From: Firmicutes bacterium ASF500
Lineage (GTDB): Bacteria; Bacillota; Clostridia; Oscillospirales; Oscillospiraceae
Length of the DNA: 64,000 nt
NCBI GenBank assembly: GCA_000492175.2
Contig: CP097573.1
Coordinates: 1 to 64,000 of the forward strand
Direction: 5' to 3'
Position 1 is the stretch's first letter; the number at the start of each line of letters is the position of its first letter. The translations under genes were made by a program, and so were the position numbers. Shown piece after piece: positions 8,452 to 15,338 of the stretch. The notes under the pieces are model-generated. The model did no database searches and was not told the origin of the DNA. It was given only the letters and a program-made list of their open reading frames with translations.

Positions 8452-8491
8452 AGCCGCCCAACGGAATAAAAAAACCGTTGTTTCGGCGGCT
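8452..8491. other. Two-tier hairpin downstream of the M23 relic
   Basis: AGCCGCC (8452-8458) pairs with GGCGGCT (8485-8491) and, inside it, CAACGG (8459-8464) pairs with CCGTTG (8475-8480). There is no T-run, so it is not a classical terminator. Confidence 0.5.
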
Positions 8492-8527
8492 GAATATCCA
8501 TGCGCCAAAACAAAATACAGTAGCCTT

Positions 8528-8570
8528 ACGGCGGTTTTGAAATAAGAAATTTCAGACCGCCGTTTTTTAT
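8528..8570 (+). terminator. Intrinsic terminator
   Basis: ACGGCGGT (8528-8535) pairs with ACCGCCGT (8556-8563), with an inner TGAAAT/ATTTCA stem, followed by TTTTTAT. It ends the AT-rich cargo island on the plus strand. Confidence 0.8.
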
Positions 8571-8573
8571 TGA

Positions 8574-8688
8574 CACGGCGGCAAAAGGAGGTAACGCCGT
8601 GTCTTTCCATATTGTCCGCCCCCCTGACCTGTCAAAAAAAGCCCTCCCCTCTAAAGGGGAGCCCTGGCCGAAACTGCGAAAATTGTAA
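8574..8688 (+). other. Possible leader ORF with its ribosome site in a hairpin loop
   Basis: CACGGCG (8574-8580) and CGCCGTG (8595-8601) form a 7-bp stem; the loop holds AAAGGAGGT and the right arm holds a GTG (8599). From it a 29-codon frame runs to TAA at 8688 (starts MSFHIVRPPDLSKK). A second hairpin, CTCCCCT/AGGGGAG (8644-8661), lies inside that frame. The excellent ribosome site suggests a real leader peptide ahead of the sigma-factor region, but no family is recognised. Confidence 0.4.
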
Positions 8689-8753
8689 AATACTGTCGCC
8701 CCGACACGTCCGTATAGCCTTGCGCTGTGCGGACGTTTTTCTATTCTGGAGCC

Positions 8754-8772
8754 TCTGGACACCATGTCCAGA
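8754..8772. repeat. ICE palindrome, copy 5 (one arm base changed)
   Basis: TCTGGACACCATGTCCAGA; with flanks GCC...GGC the arms extend to 11 bases around CCA. It lies upstream of the sigma-factor gene. Confidence 0.8.
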
Positions 8773-8797
8773 GGCCCGCTGCCGCTCCCCGCCGTTC

Positions 8798-8842
8798 CCT
8801 CCATTTCGATCTGTCCCTTTCCGCCCTGTATCGAAATGGAGG
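8798..8842 (+). promoter_or_regulatory. 13-bp hairpin burying the sigma-factor ribosome site
   Basis: CCTCCATTTCGAT (8798-8810) is the perfect complement of ATCGAAATGGAGG (8830-8842), with a 19-base loop. The right arm ends in GGAGG, the ribosome site for the ATG at 8849. The folded mRNA would hide this site, so translation should require the stem to be opened. Confidence 0.65.
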
Positions 8843-8848
8843 TTACAT

Positions 8849-9267
8849 ATGACGACCATCAAATTGAACAACTACTACCCCCATCTGACCGAGTGTGTCA
8901 CCCTGGAAGTGTCGGAGGAGATCGCCGTGACCCTCTCCATTGGGGCCGTATGTGCGACAGCTACAAGCGGCGCAAGCGGGACCATGACGAGTGCTCCCTG
9001 GACGGGACCCCCGGCTTTGAGGCCGACGTGACCTATCCCCCGCTGACCCCGGAGGAGATCATGGAGCTGGCCGAGGACCACGCCGCCCTCTATTCCGCCC
9101 TTGACCGTCTCCCGCCCGTCCAGGCCCGGCGCGTCTACGCCCGCTTCATCCTGGGGCGGAGCGTGGGCCAGATCGCCAGGGCCGAGGACGTGGAGGAGCG
9201 CAACGTCCGGGAGACGATCAACAAAGGCTTGCGGGGGTTGAAAAAATATTTGGATTTTTCTCGTTGA
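8849..9267 (+). pseudogene. ICE sigma-70-like factor (Tn916 Orf7 type), frameshifted
   Basis: The start (MTTIKLNNYYPHLTE...EVSEEIAVTLSI) matches the N-terminus of the small sigma-like regulators of conjugative transposons. About 30 codons in, between roughly 8935 and 8960, the homologous continuation moves to another frame: YKRRKRDHDECSLDG, then LTPEEIMELAEDHAALYSALDRL and a C-terminal sigma region-4 helix-turn-helix (GRSVGQIARAEDVEERNVRETI) to the TGA at 9267. The unbroken N-terminal frame ends after 60 codons. One base is inserted or missing. This is a mutation, a sequencing error or, less likely, a programmed shift. Such factors activate ICE excision or transfer genes. Confidence 0.75.
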
Positions 9268-9289
9268 GGTACATCCGAAAATGCGGAAA

Positions 9290-9830
9290 AAGCGCCTGAT
9301 AGGTGAGGAGGGACAAGCCCCTCCCGCCGACAACTGAATATACAGTATTTCAGGCACAAAACCCGCGTGAGTAGCGACAAAAGGCGCGCCGCCAGGATGG
9401 GAGCTCCAAGGAGGTGAACAGGGAGCGGACCGAGCGATCAACGCGAACCTTTGACCCGGCTGTGGCAGGCCGGGCGCGAGGACAGCGCGGGGGATAATGA
9501 AACTTGCTCACGCCCTCCCATGGACTTGCGGGGGAGCTCTGCGGTATGCGCCAGTCCTCTCCACGGGGGCAGCGGTATTGCGGAGCTATGACAGCCGGAG
9601 CCACCGGCGGCCTGGAATATTCCCGGCGCTGGGGGTGCGTGGCGAATACAGCGTACAACAAAAACCATGGGGGCCGCCCGCCTGGGTCCTGTCTGTCTTG
9701 CGACAGCCCAAACTTTCCCCGGCGCGGCGGCCCCGTTCGTGGATCGAAATGGAACACCCTGCTCACTCCCGGCCTAGGGCCGGGAGTGAGGGCAGGCCAG
9801 AAGGCGGTACGATAAGTACCGCCTTCTGGC
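9290..9830 (+). ncRNA. Candidate large structured RNA of the ICE
   Basis: The 620-base stretch between the sigma factor and the DUF6870 gene has no convincing gene but many nested perfect stems: 9670-9678 with 9726-9734 (9 bp) enclosing TGGG/CCCA and CTGTC/GACAG; 9762-9774 with 9778-9790 (13 bp, 3-base loop); 9796-9810 with 9816-9830 (15 bp, GATAA loop); 9535-9542 with 9580-9587; and 9455-9460 with 9469-9474. The two adjacent terminal hairpins would make a robust 3' end. Strand is inferred from gene direction. No RNA family is assigned; no reverse transcriptase or intron domain V is seen. Confidence 0.5.
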
Positions 9831-9889
9831 GTTCTCTCATAGGACGAGCCGGGTATGGAATATATCTCTGGAGAGGAGGGTGATCACCT

Positions 9890-10156
9890 ATGTTGCAACA
9901 GCAAGTGAATATGGAACGATTGGCAAATGTTGATATTCAGACGGTCAGAAAAGAGGAACTGATCGACGTGAGCGGGGCAGCCTTTGACAATAGCGTTCCG
10001 CAGAAATATCGGGCAGCCCAAGTCCTGCAAATTACGGGTAATCCCTATTGTTTCCGCGTGGGGGATTTGTGTGTGAAGTTGGAGTTTTTAGAGAGCGCCC
10101 CACCTCTGCAAGATGCTTTTTCCAGCTTTCTGCAACGTAAAAAGAGCGGTGTATGA
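9890..10156 (+). CDS. DUF6870-like ICE protein
   Basis: The 88-residue protein follows GAGAGGAGGGTG and starts MLQQQVNMERL. Its core, NVDIQTVRKEELIDVSGAAFD...QKYRAAQVLQITGNPYCFRVGDLCVKLEF, fits the DUF6870 pattern: VDI..V..EELIDI, then NPYCF.....V.. near the end. Such small proteins regularly precede the large serine recombinase in clostridial elements. A role as a directionality factor or regulator is plausible but not shown. Confidence 0.7.
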   Translation: MLQQQVNMERLANVDIQTVRKEELIDVSGAAFDNSVPQKYRAAQVLQITGNPYCFRVGDLCVKLEFLESAPPLQDAFSSFLQRKKSGV

Positions 10157-10171
10157 CATCTTTTCCGAACC

Positions 10172-10190
10172 TTTGGACACCGTGACCAGA
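10172..10190. repeat. ICE palindrome, copy 6 (degenerate)
   Basis: TTTGGACACCGTGACCAGA, with two changes from the consensus. It lies just after the DUF6870 gene and 13 bases before the -35 box of the recombinase promoter. Confidence 0.6.
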
Positions 10191-10202
10191 GGGGAGACAT
10201 CC

Positions 10203-10231
10203 TTGTGTATTGCCCCTAATAGCGGTATAAT
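10203..10231 (+). promoter_or_regulatory. Sigma-A promoter of the recombinase gene
   Basis: TTGTGT (10203-10208), 17-base spacer, TATAAT (10226-10231). The recombinase ATG is 33 bases downstream of the -10 box. Confidence 0.75.
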
Positions 10232-10263
10232 ATAGGTGTAATGTGATAGGGAAGGAGGTCAAC

Positions 10264-11946
10264 ATGGCGCGGAAAAGCCGTTCCATTACTGAAACCCAAA
10301 AGCCTAAATATCGGGTGTGGAGGATCGCAATTTACATCCGACTTTCTAAAGAGGATGCCAGGTGCTTTGATGAATCTGAAAGTGTAACGAACCAGCGGAA
10401 AATTATTGAGGATCATATCGCGGAGTTTAACGATGGCGACGAGTACATCATTATTGACGAGTATGTTGACGACGGTATTTCCGGTACGACCGATGACGAG
10501 CGCGGCGACTTTCAGCGGATGCTCTCGGACATCAAGCGCGGGCGGATCAACTGTGTGATTGTCAAAGACCTTGCGCGGTCATTCCGCAATTACAGCGATC
10601 AGGGCTACTATTTAGACGATTGGTTTCCCCGGTACAATGTCCGTTTTATCTCTCTCTTTCATCAGTCGTTAGACAGTTATAAGGACCCCCAAAATATGCG
10701 GAGTATCGCAGTCCCCATACAGGGTGTCCTCAATGAAAACCACTGCGCGGAAACTTCTGATAAAGTGCGGGAAGTTTTTGACATGAAACGACGCAACGGA
10801 GAACACATTGGATCTTTTGCTGCCTATGGTTACATCAAAGACACCGACGATAAAAATGCCCTTGTGATTGATGAGCAAGCCGCCTCTGTGGTCCGGGAGA
10901 TATTTTCCATGTTCCTGGATGGTATGAGCAAAAACGCTATTGTCCGTTATTTGAACGATCACGGTGTTCTCTGCCCCTCTCTTTATAAGCGGGAATGTCT
11001 GGGCCTAAAGTACCAAAACCCCCAAATGAACATGACAAAGCGCCCGTTATGGTGTGCTATGACCGTTACCTCTATTCTTAAAAACCGTATGTACTGTGGG
11101 GATATGGTGCAGGGGCGATACCGGATCAAGAGCTATAAGGTCCATGTTCAAGAGAGCGTACCAAAAGACGAATGGTATATTGTAGAAAACACCCATGAGG
11201 CAATTATTGACCGAGAAACTTTTGAAAAAGTTCAGCGGCTTTTGCTTCGGGACACGCGAACAGGGCCGCAGCAAAATAAACTGTATTTGTTCAGTGGGTT
11301 TTTGAAATGCGCTGACTGCGAAAAATCCATGACCCGCAGCAAAGTAGGCGATGCTGTGTACTACTATTGCCGTACATATAAGGACCAGTCCAAAGGGGGT
11401 TGTACAAAGCACACGATCCGGCATGACCGCCTGGAGGCTGCGGTACTCTATGCAATCCGGCAGCAGGTTTATCTGGCGGTTGATTATTCCAAAACCATTG
11501 AATGGATCAACCGTGCTCCCCTGGTAAAAAGCCAGTCGAAAAAACTGATTGACGCAATCGAGCAAAAAGAGCGGGAGCTTTCCAAGATCATCCGATATAA
11601 GCAGGCAATTTATCAGGACTGGAAAGACGGCGAAATATCACACTCCGATTACCGCCACATGAAAGCAGATTATGAGCAGCAGGCCGATGCTCTGGGGGCA
11701 GTCATTGAACGCCTCCAGGCAGAAAAGGCGGAAATTGAAAATGGTGTTGATGTAGAAAACCCGTTTTTGCTGGCGTTCCGGCAGTATCAGAACATCGACA
11801 AGCTGACGAGAGATGTTTTAATCGAATTGGTAGATCATATCAAAGTTTATGAGGGCGGAAGCATTAGTATTGTATTCCGCTTCGCAGACGAGTTACGCCG
11901 GGTACAGGAATACATTGAAGTCAATCACCATAATGAAGCGGTTTGA
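10264..11946 (+). CDS. Large serine recombinase (ICE integrase/excisionase)
   Basis: The ATG at 10264 follows AAGGAGGTCAAC. The 560-residue protein has an N-terminal resolvase domain with the nucleophile S28 in YIRLSKED and the [18 protein letters not shown] block, a recombinase domain (about 160-270), a zinc ribbon ([11 protein letters not shown]...YYYCRTY...GGCTKH, about 345-395) and a long coiled coil (about 435-510). This is the TndX/TnpX architecture, which integrates and excises the circular element without strand-synthesis. The protein reads as complete, so the element could still move if its other parts allow. The stop is at the chromosome junction. Confidence 0.92.
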   Translation: MARKSRSITETQKPKYRVWRIAIYIRLSKEDARCFDESESVTNQRKIIEDHIAEFNDGDEYIIIDEYVDDGISGTTDDERGDFQRMLSDIKRGRINCVIVKDLARSFRNYSDQGYYLDDWFPRYNVRFISLFHQSLDSYKDPQNMRSIAVPIQGVLNENHCAETSDKVREVFDMKRRNGEHIGSFAAYGYIKDTDDKNALVIDEQAASVVREIFSMFLDGMSKNAIVRYLNDHGVLCPSLYKRECLGLKYQNPQMNMTKRPLWCAMTVTSILKNRMYCGDMVQGRYRIKSYKVHVQESVPKDEWYIVENTHEAIIDRETFEKVQRLLLRDTRTGPQQNKLYLFSGFLKCADCEKSMTRSKVGDAVYYYCRTYKDQSKGGCTKHTIRHDRLEAAVLYAIRQQVYLAVDYSKTIEWINRAPLVKSQSKKLIDAIEQKERELSKIIRYKQAIYQDWKDGEISHSDYRHMKADYEQQADALGAVIERLQAEKAEIENGVDVENPFLLAFRQYQNIDKLTRDVLIELVDHIKVYEGGSISIVFRFADELRRVQEYIEVNHHNEAV

Positions 11947-12311
11947 AAACCGCATTTTTCCAGACAATCTACTTTCCTAATATAAATGCCCCGACCGGCC
12001 CTGCCGGTCCTGCCGGTGCGACTGGCGCGACTGGCGCCGCTGGCGCCGAGGGTCCCATTGGCCCCACCGGCCCTGCCGGCGCTGAGGGCCCCATTGGTCC
12101 TACCGGCCCCGCCGGTCCTGCCGGAGCCACGGGCGCGACGGGCGCCACTGGCGCTGAGGGTCCCATTGGTCCCACTGGCCCTGCCGGCCCGGCCATTACC
12201 CCCGGCCCCGCGGTGGCGGATGAGGAACCAGGCGCTGGAACTCCGGAGCTCGTGGACAAGATCAATGAGCTGCTGGCCTCTCTGAGGACCGCCGGCGTCA
12301 TTGCTCCCTGA
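11947..12311 (+). pseudogene. Collagen-like (GXY repeat) protein, 5' end removed by the ICE
   Basis: A GXY-repeat frame ([20 protein letters not shown] type) starts directly after the recombinase stop. No ribosome site or proper start precedes it; only a TTG at 11943 overlapping the recombinase stop opens the frame. The short pre-collagen segment ([15 protein letters not shown]) and the C-terminal domain ([23 protein letters not shown]) are typical of short surface collagen-like proteins. The most likely history is insertion of the ICE into this gene, with the missing 5' part at the other ICE end. The GXY block is about 60 residues. Confidence 0.75.
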
Positions 12312-12331
12312 TCTCCGTTCCGACGGAAACA

Positions 12332-12365
12332 GCCGGCGCTCCCGGGATGGGAGCGCCGGCCTTTT
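12332..12365 (+). terminator. Intrinsic terminator after the collagen-like gene
   Basis: Twelve-base arms GCCGGCGCTCCC (12332-12343) and GGGAGCGCCGGC (12349-12360), then CTTTTG. Confidence 0.8.
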
Positions 12366-12379
12366 GAAAGGAGGCCCCT

Positions 12380-13513
12380 ATGAGAACATATAAGGTATGC
12401 GTCTACGCCATCTGTAAGAACGAGGCGGCGTTCGCCGACCGCTGGATGGACTCCATGTCGGAGGCGGACCAGGTGGTGGTGCTGGACACTGGCTCCAGCG
12501 ACGGCACGTCGGAGAAGCTCCGGGCCCGGGGGGCCCAAGTGACGGTGGAGGAAATTTCTCCCTGGCGGTTCGACACCGCGCGGAACCGGTCCCTGGAACT
12601 GGTGGCGGAGGACGCCGACATCTGCGTCTGCACCGACTTGGACGAGGTATTCCACCCCGGCTGGCGGGAGGCGCTGGAGAAGGCCTGGGTCCCCGGCGCG
12701 GGGCAGGCCACCTACCGGTACACCTGGTCCTTCAACGCCGACGGCTCGGAGGGGGTGGTGTTCTGGTATGAGAAAATTCACGCCCGCCGGGGCTATCAGT
12801 GGGTCCACCCGGTCCACGAGGTGCTCAAGTGGACGGGGGAGGGCAGTCCCGGCCCCATGGTCAGCGCCGAGGGAGTCCAGCTGGACCACCACCCCGACCC
12901 GAACAAGTCCCGGGGGCAGTACCTGCCCCTGCTGGAGCTGTCCGTCCGGGAGGAGCCGGGGGATGACCGGAACGTCCACTATCTGGGCCGGGAGTACATG
13001 TACCGGGGCCGGTGGGACGACTGCATCAAGACCCTGAAAGGCCACCTGGCTATGCCCACCGCCCTCTGGCGGGACGAGCGGGCGGCCTCCATGCGGTACA
13101 TTGCGAAATCCTACTGGAGCAAGGGGGAGCCCGCCCAGGCCCGGGACTGGTATCTCCGGGCCATCACCGAGGCCCCCCACCTGCGGGAGCCCTATGTGGA
13201 CCTGGCCCTCATGCTCTACGCCCTGAAGGAGTGGGAGGGGGTGCTCTATTTCACCGCCTGCGCCCTGGCCATTACCGTCCGGCCCCGGAGCTATATCTGC
13301 GAGGCCGCCGCCTGGGGCAGTCTGCCCCACGACCTGCGGTCCATCGCCTTCTATCAGACCGGGGCCTACCCCGAGGCCCTGGAGGAGGTGCAAAAAGCGA
13401 TTGCCCTGGAGCCGGGCAATGAGCGGCTCCAGGGCAATTTACAGATGATGGAGCGGGCGGCGGAGACCGCCCGAAGGGACGCCCGGTCAGATCAGGCGGA
13501 TCTCGCCGTCTGA
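12380..13513 (+). CDS. GT2-family glycosyltransferase with TPR tail
   Basis: The 377-residue protein opens with a GT-A fold (KVCVYAICKNEAAFADRWMDSM; VVVLDTGSSDGTSEKL) and has the metal-binding D-x-D in CTDLDEVF. From about residue 190 onward it is built of TPR-like helices (ARDWYLRAITEAPHLREPY; AYPEALEEVQKAIALEPG). It has no membrane segment, so it acts in the cytoplasm. The ribosome site is AAAGGAGG. It follows a collagen-like gene, and collagen-like surface proteins are often glycosylated, so that protein is a plausible acceptor. Its 3' end overlaps the convergent FapA gene by 27 bases. Confidence 0.8.
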   Translation: MRTYKVCVYAICKNEAAFADRWMDSMSEADQVVVLDTGSSDGTSEKLRARGAQVTVEEISPWRFDTARNRSLELVAEDADICVCTDLDEVFHPGWREALEKAWVPGAGQATYRYTWSFNADGSEGVVFWYEKIHARRGYQWVHPVHEVLKWTGEGSPGPMVSAEGVQLDHHPDPNKSRGQYLPLLELSVREEPGDDRNVHYLGREYMYRGRWDDCIKTLKGHLAMPTALWRDERAASMRYIAKSYWSKGEPAQARDWYLRAITEAPHLREPYVDLALMLYALKEWEGVLYFTACALAITVRPRSYICEAAAWGSLPHDLRSIAFYQTGAYPEALEEVQKAIALEPGNERLQGNLQMMERAAETARRDARSDQADLAV

Positions 13514-15214
13514 CAGGGTGGCGGAGCAGGGGGATACCTGGTCCCGGAAGTGGTAGGTGACGCCGTCGATGTTCAGCACCACGCCGGGGTGGACGGTGGC
13601 GCAGCGCATGCGGCGGGGAGGGGGAGCCTCCTCCCCCTCGGGGACCTCCTGGGCCTGCTGAGCCATCTGGTCCCGCTCCTTGCGGCCCTGGTCCAGCTTG
13701 CTCTTGGTCACCAGAATCTGCATGCGCAGCTTGCCGATGCGGCCATTTTTGGCGGGGCTGTCGGGCTGACGCTCGGTCTGGGTCAGGGTCTGCTCCAGCT
13801 CCTTGATCTCCCGGGTCAGGGTGTCCACGTCGTAGTCCTCGCAGGGCTGGCCGCCCAGCATCACGTCGGTCCGGTTGCCCACTCGGGAGCCCACGATGTT
13901 GGCGTTGATCTCCCGGGCGGACCGGGTCTGCCCGCCGATGATGCTGCCCCGCCCCGCGCGAATCTGCACGGAGCCGTCGCAGTAGACGTTGCAGTTGATG
14001 ATGCACTCGGCCTCAATATTCTCCTTGGCGTAGACGCAACAGTTCTCCAGATATTTGGCGAAGACGTTCCGTTGGGCCCGGATGATGGCCTGGCTGTCCC
14101 CCTGGATGCCCTGGGCCACCACCAGATCCCGGCCGGCCTCCACAATGCAGGCCTCCACCACGCCGCCCACGGTGATACTGCCCGTAGCCCGGACGGTGAA
14201 GCCGCTGCAAACGTCCCCGTGGACGCAGACATCGCCCAGAAAGCTGATGTCGCCCACGGAGAAGTCCACGTTGCCGGGGATGTCCAGCACGGGCTTGACC
14301 TGGAAGCCCCGGCCGCTGAACTCCACATGGCCGGCGATGGAGGCGATCAGGGACTGACCGTCCTCCGACACCTCGGTGTTGCGGCCCTGGGGAATGACCA
14401 CCGGCTTGCCGGGCCGGATGGGGATGGGCTGGTCCTGAACGGTGATGCCCGGGGTGCCCTCGGTGGCGGGGAAAATCTGGCAGATGACGCCGCCCTGCTC
14501 TACATTATGAATAAAGTTCAGCTCGGTGAAGTCCACCCGGTTGTTTTCGTCCACCGTCAGCTTCCGCTCCTCCACCCGGGGGAAGAGGTCCACCACCCGC
14601 CCGTGGAGGCCGGGGATCATGGGGGTGCCCCGGGCGATGACAAAGAGGTGAAAATACCGGTCCGGGTCCTTGGGCAGGGCGTGCAGCAGCTCCTGGTCTA
14701 CGCCGTGGGTCACATGGAAGCTGTCCAGGGAGCTTTTCAGGATGCCGATATTCAGGTCGTTGCCCAGGCCCACCGGGGGGTAGGCCAGGAGCCAGGCGGT
14801 CAGGCCGTCCCGGGACAGGAAGATCACCACCTCAGCGTCCAGGTCGGAGGGGGGGATGTCCATGCCGTCCTGCGTTCTGGTGCGGGCCTTGTCATAGCGG
14901 GCGCTTGCCGAGGCGTTGATGACCGGCTGTAACCGGAGGAGCTCCTTTTTGCCCTCGTCGTCAGGCATAATGGGGTCGTTTTCCCCTTCCAGGCACAGCT
15001 CCGGCTTGGACAGCCAGCCCGCGCCGTCCCGCCGGAGGACCCACAGCTTGAAGATGGCGTGGTCCTCGGGGAGAATCAGCTCGTGGCGGGGCGTGGGCCC
15101 TGCGGCCGGGGGCTCCGGGGGGAGGTCGGGGAGGAAGGATTCCTCCTCTTCCGCCGGGGCGTCCTCCGCCTTAGAACCGAACAGCCGGGAAAAAATTGAT
15201 TTTTTTAACTCCAT
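13487..15214 (-). CDS. FapA/DUF342 family polymer-forming protein
   Basis: The start at 15214 (MELKKSIFSRLFGS) is taken because GAAAGGAGCG precedes it. The 575-residue protein has an acidic N-terminal linker, an N-terminal alpha/beta region and a central right-handed beta-helix rich in Gly and Val (about 290-450; e.g. GNVDFSVGDISFLGDVCVHGDV, GSITVGGVVEACIVEAG). A coiled coil (LTREIKELEQTLTQTE) and a small C-terminal beta domain follow. This is the FapA (flagellar assembly/DUF342) plan of clostridia. It is probably a scaffold protein at the envelope or in the cytoplasm; a specific role is not evident from its neighbours. Confidence 0.85.
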   Translation of the reverse strand: MELKKSIFSRLFGSKAEDAPAEEEESFLPDLPPEPPAAGPTPRHELILPEDHAIFKLWVLRRDGAGWLSKPELCLEGENDPIMPDDEGKKELLRLQPVINASASARYDKARTRTQDGMDIPPSDLDAEVVIFLSRDGLTAWLLAYPPVGLGNDLNIGILKSSLDSFHVTHGVDQELLHALPKDPDRYFHLFVIARGTPMIPGLHGRVVDLFPRVEERKLTVDENNRVDFTELNFIHNVEQGGVICQIFPATEGTPGITVQDQPIPIRPGKPVVIPQGRNTEVSEDGQSLIASIAGHVEFSGRGFQVKPVLDIPGNVDFSVGDISFLGDVCVHGDVCSGFTVRATGSITVGGVVEACIVEAGRDLVVAQGIQGDSQAIIRAQRNVFAKYLENCCVYAKENIEAECIINCNVYCDGSVQIRAGRGSIIGGQTRSAREINANIVGSRVGNRTDVMLGGQPCEDYDVDTLTREIKELEQTLTQTERQPDSPAKNGRIGKLRMQILVTKSKLDQGRKERDQMAQQAQEVPEGEEAPPPRRMRCATVHPGVVLNIDGVTYHFRDQVSPCSATLSDGEIRLI

Positions 15215-15248
15215 TCCGCGCTCCTTTCGCTCTGCCTGCAGAATCCCT

Positions 15249-15272
15249 GTAGGGGCGGATATCATCCGCCCG
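15249..15272. repeat. Short palindromic intergenic repeat (GGGCGGAT type)
   Basis: TGTAGGGGCGGATATCATCC is the left part; GGGCGGAT (15253-15260) and ATCCGCCC (15264-15271) are the arms. It lies between carB and fapA and resembles the flanking motif of the GTAGGGCG mosaic repeats seen elsewhere in the window. Confidence 0.5.
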
Positions 15273-15338
15273 CGGGTGCGTACTATGCGTCCCCGCATGG
15301 TTTTCTGCTTCAACGCCCCATAGCCAGGGGCCGTCTGT

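Larger units (their letters stand above)
1..11950 (+). mobile_element. Right-hand part of an integrative conjugative element (ICE)
   Basis: The stretch holds a coherent set of conjugation genes (C40 peptidase, DUF4315, DUF4366, Cys-rich VLP, MobC, relaxase) followed by regulators, a sigma factor and a large serine recombinase at the right edge. This order is known from clostridial conjugative transposons of the CTn type. The element begins left of the window, so its left end and the rest of its transfer genes are not visible. The right end is placed just after the recombinase stop at 11946, where a collagen-like reading frame begins without its own start. The exact att core cannot be fixed without the left junction. 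Confidence 0.85.

Noticed and set aside
9290..9830. Group II or group I intron
   Set aside because: No reverse transcriptase or homing endonuclease gene and no recognisable group II domain V; it does not interrupt a gene.
9497..9883. Open frames of 128 and 103 codons between the sigma factor and the DUF6870 gene
   Set aside because: Arg/Gly/Pro-rich composition typical of non-coding GC-rich frames, no ribosome site or family, and the region is dominated by long perfect stems.
11990..12190. CRISPR-like or tandem repeat array
   Set aside because: The short repeats are GXY codons of a collagen-like protein, with no spacer structure.
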